A stretch of 64,000 nucleotides of DNA, from positions 1,860,501 through 1,924,500 of the forward strand of contig JAKFAO010000002.1 of assembly GCA_021527695.1 (NCBI GenBank). Reading direction: 5' to 3'. The position numbers were made by a program, and so were the translations under genes. The stretch is from Naematelia aurantialba. Lineage: Eukaryota; Basidiomycota; Tremellomycetes; Tremellales; Naemateliaceae. This document shows, piece after piece, positions 22,561 through 34,762 of this stretch; position 1 is the stretch's first letter; each line of letters opens with the position of its first letter. Under the pieces are notes generated by a model. That model did not search any database. It saw only the letters and a program-made list of their open reading frames with translations, and had not been told where the DNA came from.

Positions 22561-25500
22561 CTACAACCCGTAGCGCTCCCTGTCCTCGCTGACCAGCCAC
22601 CGCCCCTCGACGTATTTTGCCCTTATGAACTCGGCCATATCGCTGCTCTGTCAGTTCGGCTGTCACTACAAAGAGCTAAGAGCTGAAGAGCAAAGAGCTG
22701 AAGAGCTGAAGAGCTAAGAGTTGAAAAGCTGAAGAGCTGAAGAGCTGAAGAGCTGAAGAGCTGAGGAGCTGAAGAGTTGAAGAGAGAATGCGCATGGCAG
22801 GATAGGATGTCTGAGTCTGATACGAAATGGAAACGAAAAACGCTCCTGAACTGACCCATCATTGACCTCGCGACTCGACTCCGCTGCGTCCCGCGTCGCC
22901 TCCCAAATCGCATTCCCACGCTCGTTGCCCCACTCCCGCGCGAGGAGGATGCTCTCCTCGCTCCAGATATCCAGGTCCACCGACCGCGGTTTGGAAATAT
23001 GCGTCCCCAGACCGCGGTGCAGGCCGCAGCACCGTATACACAGGAACAGCACCATCGGGTTCTCCCGGAGACCTGAACCAGCGTCAGCTGTTTACACTTT
23101 TGTACTAGTAGCGGCCAAGTCTGGATCTTCAGAGCAGGAGAATAGCTCGTAAAGAAACGACGTGGCATCGACGTCGTCTTGCCATGGTATGTCCGACGTG
23201 GCATCGACGTCGTCTTGTCGTGGTATCTCTGCCTGGAAGCCAGATGCACTCACTGAACGTGGCCCATCGACTCGACTTCATGCTCCGTCTACAATCCGCA
23301 CACCGCGTATTGCCCGGCAAGTCGGCAACAGCCCGAAGGAGCTTCATATCGACCGCCGCTGCCGCTACTGCCGCTGGTGACGCCAGCGGCCCATGTTCGC
23401 CGGGACGAGGCTGTTCAGCCGACCTCGATCGGGCGATCCCGTTCGCCTCCCCACCTCCAAGTCCATCTCCGACTCCATCTCCATCGCCACTCGCTGCAGC
23501 TTTCCGTAATCCCTCGCTGTGCACCCTTCGCCCAGGCATTGACTCGCTGCTAGCGTCGACACGGCTACCAGATGCCCCAAGGCCACCCGCATAGCCCTCG
23601 CTGCCTGAGGAGCCAGAGCCGCCAAGGCCACCGGAACTGCCAGAGCCACCAGATCCAGCCCCAGCAGCAAAGCCAGAGGGGCCGAGGGGCAGGGCCAGCC
23701 CGATTCCGAGCCCTGCCATCTCCAATACCCGTTTCTCGATTTCCCCATCCGCGTTCTCTTCGTACCACGACACCCTGTCCACCGACGCCGCCGAGCTTTC
23801 GTCCGTCTTGGACCGGATGGGAACCGGTCGTCCGGCTTGAGACGGACCCGACGACTGAGACAGTGACTGTGCCTTCAGACTGGGCGAGGAGATCGGCGCC
23901 GGCGCAGTCTGAGCTCGGCTGTGGGCGTCCTCTATTGGCGACTTGCTGCTGCCCCCGCGAACGAATTGCGGTCGCCCGCCCGAAACGGAGGTCCCTTGAC
24001 CACCGGCAGAAGCGACCACGCTCGACCATTTCTCGCTTGCCAAATCTGCGCTCTGACGAAGTACGTCCTTCAGGCTCGTCTTGCGCTGTCTATCTCTGTC
24101 CCGATTGGGGTCGCGATCCCGTGCCAGCGGAGGCATGGACCGGCGCACGCCTCCCGCCGCACCGAGAAGAGCGAGTTTCGACCGCGTCGGTACGGCGTGG
24201 TCGTCTAGCGCTCCTGACGGTGTACGGAGCTTGGAGGCGTCAAAAGTCCGGACCGACGAGGTGCCGTTGATGCACGATTCGATGGCGTTGCAGATTGCGT
24301 ACAGCCATTGCTGCTCAGACAGATCAGCATACTGTCTTGTTTTTGACAATGCAGGAAAGGTGAACTCGCCTTCATCTCGGTATCAGAGGTGGCTTGGTAT
24401 AGCCGTCGACCTTGAGTCGGCGTGACAATCTCAAATACTGGACGCATTAGACCGTTACCCTTTGGGGATCTGTAGATGTTGGATGCGTAGGTGTAGGATG
24501 TGTAGACGTTGGATTGAGCATGTGTCGGATGTGTAGGTTCAGACTGTAGGTGGTGGTAGAGCGTGTGTCGGACGTATAGGTATTGGACGTGAGCTCACCG
24601 AACCGTCGCTCAGTGTTACGCCCTTCTCGCACACTGGCGAATTTGAGATCGATGACTTCATACGCGGATTCAGGGCGATCCAGTCCGACATCGCGATACT
24701 GCCGTGTTCAGTACCAGCACCACCTGCTCACCTTGGGCTGTATGGTGTGGAGCGCTCACCTCGTAGATCCTAGAATGATCAAGGACGACCCAGAATTCTG
24801 GGCCGCGTCAGTATGTGGAGATGGTAGGTAGAGCCGGTACGTAGAGGCAGCATGTAGAGGCAGCATATAGAGGCAGCATGTAGAGGCAGGATATAGAAAC
24901 AGCAGGTAGAGGCAGGATATAGCGGCAGGATGCAGAGGCAGGACGTAGAAGACGAAACAATGAAGCCACTTACTCTCCCACTTGCTCTTCCCCCCACCTC
25001 GACTGAGGCCTTCCCACGAACCCGCACCCCACAAGACGCCCTCCTTCTTCCTTCCGACCTCTTGACGCTGCTCGTCCTCGTGCTTGGTGGTGTCCGTCGT
25101 GGTGATCGACAGGCTGCCGGCGATATCGCCACTCACCGACGAGGCAATGCTGAGCGGCCGGAGCTCGGGCGACGTGTCGAATTGCCGCGCGAAGGGCGAT
25201 ACGTACTCTGCCCTGGTGACATGCAGCGAGTGTCTCGAAGGAAACACCGGCCGTCTCTCGGGTACGGGCGCCGAGTGCCGGGGTTCTTCAGATACCGCCG
25301 TCGTCCGCGAAGTGATATGGCTCTGCTGTTCTTGGTGATGATGTTGTTGTTCTTGATGATGATGTTGCTGTTGTTGCTGTTGTTGTTGTTGTTGTTGCTG
25401 CTGGTGGAGACGATCCACATCAAGACCCACCCGGGTCGACCGAGTCTCGCCGAGACCGATGGTAGACAAGTTCATAGTACTGCTCGACGTGCTCAACAGG

Positions 25501-26957
25501 TCACGCAGGCGTCCGCCCACCGACCGCTGCATCTTGTGTATCTTTCGGTGCGGGGGTTTATGCTCGATCCCATTCGAGGAGATGGACGTGGAGCCGCCGT
25601 CTGACGATGATGGTGGCGGCGGGTCGACGTTCGGCTGTTGCGCCGCGGCGTCGAGGAGGAACGTCTGGCGGCTCCGTGCTGCCCAGCCTTGTAGCAGCTC
25701 TGCACGGATAGACGCGAGTCGAGCAAGCGAGGTCGCCAATGATCCCTTGATGAGAGCGGTAGGGGAGGCGGTATCAGTTGTGTCGGGGGCGTCGCGGGCA
25801 TCGGTCAGAGAGGATGGTGGAGTCACAGCCGCAGACGGAACGGTAGCCTCGTCTGCGGACTTCACAGTCTTCATAGTCGGGGTCGAGGGAGGCTTGTCCG
25901 GCCGCCGAGCAGGGGTCTCGCCGAGCAGGCCGCCAATCCAGCCATAGATACTGACGAGCAGATCGACGCACGCGACCGAGCTCGGCGGCACCGCATACAA
26001 CAGCGTCGAGTGATGGTTGTACCGCGCGAGATCGAATTGCGCCGCACGCATCGCCTGTGCGGCCTCTGGCGACACCGCCTGTGATGCTGTGGGGGGCTGG
26101 TTGGCTGCATTCCCCGCGGCCCCCTGGGGCTGAGGGGCGAGGTAGACTGATGTCTGGTGATAAAACTGTTTGGCGGTAGCCTGGTCGTCCGTGCATCAGC
26201 GGATCCGTGCTGGCCCTCAATGATATGACACTGTATGGAAGAGGGAGCTCACCTCGAAACGAGTCTGGGCGCCTCCGCCTGCAACGCCGGTACGCTTCAA
26301 CTCGCCCTTCACAGCACGCAGCCCGTGCTCGACGATGACCTCGACCTCCTCACGCTCCCTCTTGCGCCGCGCTCGCCTGACCGCCCGCACCCCTGGCATC
26401 CCGCGTACCTTGCCCTTTTCCCTGCTATCATCGTCCCCGTCCCATGGGATACCTGACAGACCATACGCGCTTTCCAACCATCTACCCAGCTCTCCCAGGC
26501 CAGCAAACAACTCGTCCTCTGCTTTGTCGACTTGCTCCAGCAAGGCGAGGTACGCCGACGTAGCCGCCAGGACACCTTTCGTCAGCCGCTTCAGTGTAGT
26601 GGCCGAGTGGTCGAGCGAAGCCAAGGTAGAGCGAAGCAGGAGCGAGTCAGGAAGCGGCTCGATCGGTAGGGCTAGCGAAGGATGGGAGGCCGAATGCGTA
26701 TCCAGGTCACGGGATCTACGAGACGACGAGGTGGAAACGGATACGGACGGTTCCGCGTGGGGGAAGTGGGAGGAGTGGGAGGTAGGAGTGATAGGCTCCA
26801 AAGTTCCATTCGGCCGATCAGGTAAAGGTGACAAGATGGGCGACAGACGAGCCGGTGATGGCGGATCCTGCGCAGACAGTGATGAGAAGGACAAGGGCGA
26901 TGGTTGGCGAGGGACAGGTAACATGGGGGGAGAACTCGACAGCCCCGCCGACGACAT
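22561..26957 (-). CDS. BAR-PH-ArfGAP protein (centaurin/ACAP-like, no ankyrin repeats)
   Basis: This GTPase-activating protein for Arf acts in membrane traffic; BAR and PH modules would target curved phosphoinositide membranes. It starts at ATG 26957 (MSSAGLSSSPPMLPVPRQPS). The helical BAR region includes LAATSAYLALLEQVDKAEDE, AAQFDLARYNHHSTLLYAVP and SLARLASIRAELLQGWAARS. A polyglutamine/histidine tract follows (25335-25405). The PH domain is spread over exons: KKEGVLWGAGSWEGL, KFWVVLDHSRIYE, AYEVIDLKFASVREGRNTER, VFEIVTPTQGRRLYQA and QWLYAICNAIES. After a Ser/Gly-rich linker comes the ArfGAP zinc finger: NTRCADC, then LFLCIRCCGLHRGLGTHISK, giving CX2C-X16-CX2C with the catalytic arginine R in LHRGLG. 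The protein ends AEFIRAKYVEGRWLVSEDRE then RYGL at 22561. Three introns are filled with tandem repeats. Confidence 0.88.
22676..22790. repeat. 9-bp tandem repeat in an ArfGAP-gene intron
   Basis: About ten copies of gaagagctg, with small variants, occupy the last intron of the BAR-PH-ArfGAP gene. Confidence 0.85.
24452..24598. repeat. GTTGGATGTGTAGG-type repeat in an ArfGAP-gene intron
   Basis: Degenerate copies of ttggatgtgtagg and tgtcggatgtgtagg fill the intron between the PH segments ending ERRF and starting VFEIV. Confidence 0.75.
24828..24955. repeat. 15-bp tandem repeat in an ArfGAP-gene intron
   Basis: About eight copies of a unit near tagaggcagcatgta fill the intron that splits the PH domain between KWE and KFWVVLDH. 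Confidence 0.85.
25335..25405. repeat. Coding CAG/CAA microsatellite (polyQ/H)
   Basis: A tgttgttg run on the plus strand encodes about thirteen glutamines followed by HHHQEQQ repeats in the minus-strand ArfGAP protein. Confidence 0.85.
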
Positions 26958-27229
26958 GCTCGCTGTTCTACTCCCTTCTCTCGTCGATGCTTGGTATTAG
27001 GCGACTTGGACCGAGCTCAAACGAGAGCAAATAGACAAACGGACAACGTGAAGATGTCGACTTGAGGCATTGGCATGTTGAGGAGCCCCGCCTCTAAAAC
27101 ATCTGCGTAGAGCACTTCAGATAATACAAACTGGACACTCTGGGAAAACGTCGCTATGCATGCATGTGGTTGTAGTGCTCGTGAGTGGACTCTGCGTCTA
27201 GCTAGCCAGCAAACAGCTGCACCTTCCAT

Positions 27230-28608
27230 CTATTGAAGGGTAACCGACCGCAGTTTCATCGCTTCCATCTTGATCGTTTCCTCGCGCTGCTTCCTCTTCT
27301 GCATAATCGCCTTCACAACGTGCCCCTAGACGACACGTCAGTTTTGCTCCAAGCAGCAGAATCGTGACGACTCACGGCATTCTCTCCTGTTTTCGGGTCT
27401 CGGAACTTTCTCGCTCGCCTGAACACGCGCAGGTACGTGCGCCTCTTGAGTTGTGCCTGCGCATCCAAGAGGAAGGCACTGTCCAGCTGCTTATTGCGTT
27501 CGTCCGCCCAGGCTGTACCTTGTCCCGCCGCCTTGCCCTGTGCCGCGAGTTCCTCGATATCGTCTGGATAATGGAACGGCTCGTGCAGACCCACGATGAC
27601 GCGCTTGTAATTATACTGTGCGCCCGGCTGGCGGATCCATTGGCCGCGGGAAGCGCGCATGCGCTCGCCGTAGTAGATGGCCGTGCGGATAAAGGTCACG
27701 TCCAAATCGTATACTGCTTTGAGATAGGAGCGGAAGTCGGTCTTGGTCATGCCGAGGGGGATGCGGAAAGTAGCCACATACGGGTCGTAGGGCTCTCCGG
27801 GACGTGTGTAATTGCGGGTCAGTTTGACCACAACATTGGGCAGGTAGATGCGTGTAGCCGCTAGTCTGCACCTGATCTCCGGGTTGGCAATGGGCTCTGC
27901 CGCACGCGTGGGGTCGTCGACCCATGCCGACTCTTGACCGCAGAAACGGCGCATAAAGTGTACCTTGGTCCGATCGATCCAAGGTCGCCCGCTGACCTCC
28001 TCCTCGGTCTTGAACAGATCAGGCGTCTCGTCGTACTCCTTCAGCTTTCCTTCCAAGCGCCGTTTCTCCAATGTAGCGCGATAGGTTCTTGTGGCATCAC
28101 TGTCTTCTAGTGCAAGTTCTTCTACCACCCAGCCTCGTATCCGTGATCGCCAGCGGGTCGTGGCTTCGAGGTAGTCGACTCGCGCCTGGTTGAGGTCGCC
28201 TGGAAAGAGTCCTTGTTCGCGGTATCGGTCTAGCTCGAGCTGCATCTTCATTGGCAGCTGCTTGTCCGACTCGGGAGTGAGCAGCTCGGCATCGGACAGA
28301 GGGGAAGGGGAGAGGGAAGGGTGCGGCGGAAACTCGGCGCGACGACGTGCTACGCGAAGAGGTATGGTGCGGCGTGCAGATGCGGCCGAGGCGAACACGG
28401 ATGGAGCCGACTGTACACCCGGCGACGCTGAGGCTGATGAAGGCCCGGGAGGATGGGACGAGGACTCGGCAGCATCACCAGATGCGGTTTCCTCGGGCAA
28501 GGACACTGGCGGCGACGAGGAGGACGCTGCTCGCGCCGAGACGATGGCTGCCGCTCTGTGTCTCGGTGCCAGCGCAGCCAGAGCGCGCCGCAAGACCAGC
28601 CTTGACAT
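27230..28608 (-). CDS. MRP20: Mitochondrial large-subunit ribosomal protein uL23m
   Basis: This is a component of the mitochondrial 54S ribosomal subunit, near the peptide exit tunnel. The start is ATG 28608. The N-terminus MSRLVLRRALAALAPRHRAA is rich in Arg, Ala and Leu, typical of a mitochondrial presequence. The uL23 core is clear: RIYLPNVVVKLTRN, DPYVATFRIPLGMTKTDFRS, YLKAVYDLDVTFIRTAIYYG and YKRVIVGLHEPFHYPDDIEE. A Ser/Pro-rich insert occupies about residues 25-80. The first exon ends at GENA (donor near 27374). The second exon gives GHVVKAIMQKRKQREETIKM and stops at 27230. The protein is about 450 residues, long compared with bacterial L23 but normal for fungal mitoribosomes. It is divergent from the BIR gene. 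Confidence 0.9.
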
Positions 28609-28938
28609 GTCGATGTGTATAGGATGACTGTCTGTTCACCGAAACAACTTGAAATCCGAAATCTCCTCCTCGGCGATACCGGCGTTATCTCACCCAGCAA
28701 GGGTTTGAGGTCGAGTGTGGCACAATATATTTTATCTGATCCCACCTTTTAGACCGCGCGCCTGATCTTTGTCGGCACTCGCAATTCATCAACAACATCT
28801 GATCACCTTGTCCTCCTCTGACAGTGCTTGCGAGGCTTGGCACTGACAGCAGCTGCGGCCACCTACTACAGCGCACTCGCACTTGAGCGTCTCACTTCCA
28901 AGTGCCCGCATCCAAAAGTCTCGAGATCCCCGCCCGAC
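28609..28938. promoter_or_regulatory. Divergent promoter, uL23m / BIR gene
   Basis: A 330 bp gap lies between divergent starts. It contains an AT-richer patch (gcacaatatattttatctg near 28720) that could be a core promoter. A shared promoter is inferred from orientation alone. Confidence 0.4.
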
Positions 28939-31090
28939 ATGCAGCACCTCGACGCTCGCATCGCGTCGTTCAAACCGGTTCTTCGACCCAAATCCCGCGC
29001 CAAGCCAGCGTTCCCCCTCTCCCCCTCGGAGTACCCTCTTCTCACGCCTCAGAATCTAGCCGAGGCGGGATTCTACCACCTCGCCGACCAGCCAGATTTA
29101 AGTTACCCAGATAGCTGCAAATGCTTCACCTGCGGTCTCCACCTCGGCGGCTGGGACGCAGATGACAATCCGCACGCAGAGCATTGGAAGCGAGACAACG
29201 GATGCGTTTGGGCGCAAGCGGTCTGTCTGCCCAAAGTTGAGAAACGGCTTAGAGCAACCAATCCACTGCATCGGTATGTTTGATACTCTGAAAAGAAGTT
29301 TCGACTGATTGTCCCGCCAGAACGGCTTTCTTCACTGAAGACAGCTTGCCTGGATCGTCAAAGTCCGCAGCGATGAGAGAAGCAACGTTCGGCAAGTGGT
29401 GGCCGCATAAGGCCAGATCCGGCATCCCAACACCGAAAGAAGTACGCACCCATCTGCGTACCGTACTGCTAGGCGTAGCTGATAGCGCATGCTCAGATGG
29501 CTCAAGCAGGTTTTTTGTACTATGGATCGACAGACAGCCAAGACTGCGTGCTGTGTCCGTGGTGCGAGTACTCTGCAGACGGATGGGAAGCAGGTGATGA
29601 CCCTTTGTGCGTTTCGCGTCCCGAGTTTCACCTCGGCTGTGTTAGCTGATTATTTCCCTCTCTGCGTCATTAGAGAGATTCATAGATCGAAGAGTGCAGA
29701 TTGCCGCTTCTTTACGACCGTGGTAGAAGGCACACAAGAGCAAGCCGCGGAATCCACGGTGAGTAACCTCAATGCCTAGAACATTCGACTGCTCTTCTGA
29801 CGACTGGGCAGAGCAAGACCTCTCGATCTACGAAGCCCCAAACATCGAACAGGTACGCCGAATGCACCCTGGTACACCCGTACTGACTATCACAGATCAA
29901 AACGACACACAACAGCACAAGTAATTCCGCCAGAAAGTCAAGACGAACTCGCCTCAGAGGCTGAGGTAGCTGAGGAGGAACGCCCCGCGTCGCCTGAAAA
30001 GCCAAAACGAGGCACCAAAGCTCGCGCAACCACGGTCAAGGCCAAAGGTGGACGGGGACGCAAAATGGCCGAAACGGTCGAATCAGAAATGGATGTGACT
30101 GAGGACGAGACTCAGACTCTAGAGACTCGTTCTGTTGCGCCAGTGGAGGAGGGCGAAGAGGGCGAGAGCCAGGCGCCGTCGACCAAGTCTAACGGTAAAC
30201 CACGGAAGCCGCGCGGTACAAAGGCGTCGACGAAGAAAGGCGCAGCAGACGCGGTGGATGTCGTGCCGATCACAACAGATTTCATGTCAGCTCCACTCCC
30301 GTCTACTCAGGTGCCCGGTTCGGTTGACGCGGGCACCTCGGGCCCCTCGTCACAATCTTCGCGGCCTGCTGGGAAACCAAAGTCGAAACCATCCAAATCT
30401 ACGCGTCCGTCAACGGCCACCAGCAGCAAGCCAGCCGCTGCTTCTCGCCAAGCAGACGACGGCGAAGGGGAAGGGGAGAGAGAAGAAGAATCCACGCCAC
30501 GGCCTCTGTCCCAGCTGGACCGGTTTACCAATATCCCACCTTCGTCGCCCATGCCTCCACCGCCCACTCTCAAAGCATCCAGATCCTCCAAACAGCCCAC
30601 CAAGAAGACGGCGCCGTCGGATCAAACCATTCCAATAAAGACGACCACGACTTCTGGACCGACCAGAACGCCTGGACCGACCACGACCCCTGCACCCGCC
30701 ACGACAACTACCGCAACCACCAGCACTACCGCGAGATCAAACACGCTCTCACGGGATGTCTTGAACGCCACGTTGGACAACGCGGCAATCCGAGCGGCAC
30801 ACATCATCAACCTCCCTGGCACACAGCCTGGCCCTGGCACGGGTGCAGGAGGAAGGGGAGGTGTAGATGCGCCGGCAGAGTTGGAGTCGTCGTCGTCGGC
30901 GGCGGCGGCGGCGGAGGCGGGCGGCGTACAGCGCCGACTGAGTGAGGAGGAAATGAAGATGACGCTGGAAGAGATGGTGCGTCACGAGTACAAGCGGCAA
31001 TACGACGAGATGAAGCGTCAAGGCGAAGAGATGATCCGGGTTTGGGAGCAGCGGGCGAAAGAGGGTCGAAAGCGGATTCAGGCGATATGA
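28939..31090 (+). CDS. BIR1: Two-BIR-domain Bir1/survivin-like protein
   Basis: This is a probable chromosomal passenger complex subunit that brings Aurora kinase to centromeres. It starts at ATG 28939 (MQHLDARIASFKPVLRPKSR). BIR 1 has NLAEAGFYHLADQPD and the zinc ligands CFTC, then GGWDADDNPHAEHWKRDNGC. BIR 2, built from short exons, has MAQAGFLYYGSTDSQDCVLC, then CEYSADGWEAGDDPL, then EIHRSKSADC, keeping the CxxC, His and Cys ligands. A long disordered C-terminus (29900-30900) is rich in Lys, Ser, Thr and Pro with acidic patches, and a basic, helical end follows (MTLEEMVRHEYKRQYDEMKR). Two BIR domains plus a long tail is the usual fungal Bir1 layout, unlike one-BIR survivin. An anti-apoptotic IAP role is less likely because no RING is present. 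Confidence 0.88.
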
Positions 31091-31822
31091 CCGTGCAAGG
31101 GTCGAGAGCGGATGCGCCGGGCTTAGGTGCAGTTGGAAGGGCACAATTGCAGAGGTGCACTCTGCACCGTCTTGAAGAAACATTTCCATCGTACGGCTCT
31201 GTAGACGTTGACGAATGATGCTTGTCCTACGTTCTCCCGCATGCAACTGGCGGTTCACGCCGTCCTGGTCTCCTCCGTCTCCGTCAACGTCAACGCACCG
31301 ATCAGACTTCGGACGACAGCTGGTGGTGCTCGCTTCCTGAGTCGACGGTATCTGTACATGCACATGTACATCTACACTCACAGCTCGACATCGAGCGCCG
31401 TTCACACACCCTTCACACGTGCACACCTTCAGAGTACACGTTCACACCGTCAGGGTATACATGCATGTCATACAGCCATATGTAATGCGAGATCCGATGC
31501 ATCTGTCGCCCATGCGCTCCATGCTCATGTTTGTCTTGTCTTGTTTGTCTTGTCTTGGAGAAAAAACGTCTCTAGCCCTGAGACCTCGAGGCGGAGGAAG
31601 TCAAAGTGGCAACACTGACCCAAGTAGCGTACTTTCAAACAACCACACCTCGCTTGGTGAAACCGCTCGACAAGAAATCCGTCACAGTTGGCCATCACAG
31701 CCGCCATCACCGCCGCCATCACCACCTGCCATCACTGCCGCCTCACCACCCGCCCTCCTGGTACGCCGGGTGTCGGACACCATCACCGCCCGCCCTCCTG
31801 GTACGCCGGGTGCCGGACACCA
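31091..31822. other. Convergent intergenic region with CA-rich and repeat sequence
   Basis: This gap separates the 3' ends of the BIR and NIPA genes. It contains degenerate acatgcacatgtacat and cacacgttcacacc segments (31350-31470), then a catcaccgccgccatcacc run leading into the 40-bp repeat at 31751. No gene is recognised. Confidence 0.4.
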
Positions 31823-31856
31823 TCACCGCCCGCCCTCCTGGTACGCCGGGTGCCGG
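31751..31856. repeat. 40-bp tandem repeat spanning the NIPA stop codon
   Basis: Two full copies and about 26 bp of a third copy of a 40-bp unit beginning cgccctcctggtacgccggg are present (31751, 31791 and 31831). The NIPA reading frame enters the array and stops at 31823-31825 inside the second unit. Confidence 0.9.
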
Positions 31857-34762
31857 CCGCCCTCTACGTCGCGCCTCCCATTACCCAGCAGGCTCCTGCC
31901 TCCCCCTGCCGCTGCGGCACCGGGCGGAGGCGTGAATCCCGCTCCGCGGCGCGTTTCCTCGTCGCTCTCGTCGTCTTCTTCCGGCAGGTCAGAGAGCGCC
32001 ACACCGTCCTCTTCAAACGCGGTGAACAGCGTCGAGTTTTGCGCCCGGTAGATCTGGCTGCGCCGCCCGTGGCTCGGCGACTGGAGCGCCCCGGGCGCGG
32101 CATACGACGGGCCGGCAGGCACCGTCGCGTAGTTCCATACGCCGGGGCCATTGCCTTCCGCAGACATACGGCCCGACATGGACATCCGAGGGTCTAATAC
32201 AGTCAGCGAGGTTCCGGGAGACTAGCGGCGTCGACTTGGATACTCACTCATGAGGCCAGACTCGAGGCTCGAGGCGTGGTGAGGCTTCTCGGGCTGACGG
32301 GAGATGTTGAGCAGATACACCCCCATAAAGATCACAAGAAAGCCGCAAAGGAGCGACACGGTGTTTTGGCCACCGGTCGTGTTGAACCCTTGGAACAGGA
32401 TCGCCGAAGCGATGATCGTGGCTGTGGTGAAGAAAACGTAGTAGATTGGGTTGACCCTGGTGCATGTCAGATCGAGCCGACATCAGCGGTGAGCTAGGGA
32501 ACTGACACGTTGGTGGAGAAGGTGTCCAAGGCCTTGTTGAAGTAGTTCTGCGCGGCGTCAGTGGGCAGCAATAGAAATAGGAAGGACGAGGACGATGACA
32601 GGCCAGGCCAGGATCAGGATGAGCAGGACGAGACCAGAGACGCACCATTTGCACGAGGATGCACCCGACGACAGTCACGCCAAACACGTACGTGCTCATG
32701 TGGGTGAGCTGGTTGTTGCCCGCAAACGTCAACTTGAGCGCGACCCCGAACCCCTTCATACGTCGTCAGCTCACGCGAACAGGCGCGGGAGGAAGCCTGA
32801 GAATATGATGCAAGGGCGCAGAGGCGGGTAGAGGGTAGTGTGTAGGAGGGCCATGGTAGGTCCAGGAAATAAAGAAGGGAGGTTGAGAGAAGAGGGAGGG
32901 CGAGAGAAGAGCCAACCTTGATAGCCATGACGGAAACACTGCCGACCAGCGAGCAGATGCTCAGGTAGACCATGGGGTTCTTCGTGCCGTACTTGGGAAC
33001 GACGCGGTAGATCATGTATATCGAGAACACGGCGACGACGGTGATGTAGCACAGGAACGCTGGTATGTTCAGCGCGACCACGACGTGCTTTCGCGATGCA
33101 CCGCGGCGAGGAGAGGAAGCGGAGGAATCGGGAGGAAGCGGAGGAATCGGGAGGAAGCGGAGGAAGGGCAGAGGGATAGGTAGAGAGACGGCGAGCGGAA
33201 GAAGAGGGTAGCTGACCTGGACGGGCGGCATAGTCGAGAATCTCGTCGACGGTCTCGACGTCCTTATCTGAGGGTGCGTGGAGGACGATGATGACGCTCC
33301 CGATCTGCGACATCAGTGCTTCTGTTCTACCGTATGGGGGGCAGGTTGGTGCTTCAGGAGTGCATGGCCCGACGAAGCATTGGTAGAGGGTGTAGGGGTG
33401 AGGTGCCGCCGTGGAGGATGGAGGACGCCAACGCACGATGCAAGAGGAGCAGCCGCAGATTCCCAGTCTGCCCAGCTTCTCGTCCAGTAGGAAAGACGCC
33501 AGTATAGCTCTAACCGAAGCACGCTATCAGCTAGCCGTCCTGTCGTTCATCTCCACGAGGGTCATCGAACGAGGGCAGGCTGTCGAGATATTCCTCTGAG
33601 CGTGCCCGAGGATAGCCCGCCATTGTGTAGATTGCCGATGTTGTCCACCGCTGGACAGAGGCAGGGACAAGGAAGGGAAGGAAGAGTTGGATACGCACCC
33701 GATGATGACGCTCATCGCGCCGAGCGGGGTTACGAGGATGGCAGGTGCGAATGTGTATGCCGCGAAATTGGCGACTGCAGACGGTCAGCTTCCGCCGACT
33801 CGTGTTATCTGAGGAACGGAGTCGATAGAGACAGATATGTGACTGAGGAGAGTGGAAGGCGATAGACCGTGACTGAGTCGAGAGAGATGGATTGTGAATG
33901 ATGACAGGCGAGACGGATGTAAACGGAACGGACCTTCGCCAACAATCACTAGCCTCTCGTCAGCCATGCCTGATATACTGCCGCCTACATGTACACTCTG
34001 TGGCAGAAGGTCAGGGGTCGACTTACTGGTCACCATCCCGCCCCACCATATTGGATTCCGGAGGTACGCCAGGTCCTCTGCTACGGGCGATGGCGTCAGC
34101 TGTCGACTAAGGCAAGCGCCGCGACACGCGGATTCAAAGACTGGCGAAGATGCAAGAATGCAGCAGTGCAAAGATGCGGCAGTCCAGGCGTGGCAATGGC
34201 AAGAGTTCACCGTGGCAGAGTGTTCAACCGTGGCAGAGGGTCCACCCGTGGTAGAGAGACCAGATCATGAGGGGCGTAATGAGAGTGACTAGACGATGCG
34301 AGACGAGGGAGATGCGAGAGACAAGGGGCGAGAGACGGATGCAGACATACAGGCATTCCGGGGGTTGTTCTGCCGTTGGTGCGAATGCGGATAGTTGTCC
34401 GGATTCTTTCCCGCATCGATCAATCCCTACGGGCGTATCAGCTCGTCGCTCCGAATCAGCGTCACTCCTAGCTCTGCCCGACAGCGTAGGCGTAGGTGTG
34501 GATGGAGGTGTGGATGGATAATGAGTGTGGTGTAGCGCTCCACTGACCTTTTTCGTGATAATAAAACTCGAGCTATCAACATGAGCTCGGCACCCCTTTG
34601 CCCACCAGCGACAACGTGGAATGTGGGATGAGGAATGTGGAGTCTGGAGTCTGGAGTCTGGAATATGGAATGTGGAGTGTGAAAGCACACGCATCCGACG
34701 TACCCGATGAGAAACGTCCCCCCGAGCGCGAGCGCCAGCCCAATGTACTTGTCCTCGATCAT
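31823..34762 (-). CDS. NIPA-family magnesium transporter
   Basis: This is a predicted Mg2+ transporter of the NIPA (DUF803) family with about nine membrane helices. I start it at ATG 34762: MIEDKYIGLALALGGTFLIG, the standard family N-terminus, followed by SSFIITKK. Other exons give AYLRNPIWWGGMVT, VANFAAYTFAPAILVTPLGA, MSVIIG, LGRLGICGC and GSVIIVLHAPSDKDVETVDE. Then come FLCYITVVAVFSIYMIYRVV, KNPMVYLSICSLVGSVSVMA, HMSTYVFGVTVVGCILVQM, FNKALDTFSTNVVNPIYYVF and CGFLVIFMGVYLLNIS. The hydrophilic tail is Gly/Arg/Asp-rich and ends RHPAYQEGGR inside a tandem repeat. At least seven exons are needed; two introns carry repeats. A neighbouring frame at 34792-35088 could be an extra N-terminal exon but no good splice pair was found. 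Confidence 0.85.
33112..33178. repeat. 19-bp tandem repeat in a NIPA intron
   Basis: About three copies of a unit near gaggaatcgggaggaagcg occur in an intron. Confidence 0.8.
34630..34682. repeat. GTCTGGA-type repeat in the first NIPA intron
   Basis: Repeated gtctggagtctgg and tggaatatggaatgtgg units lie between the first and second NIPA exons. Confidence 0.7.
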
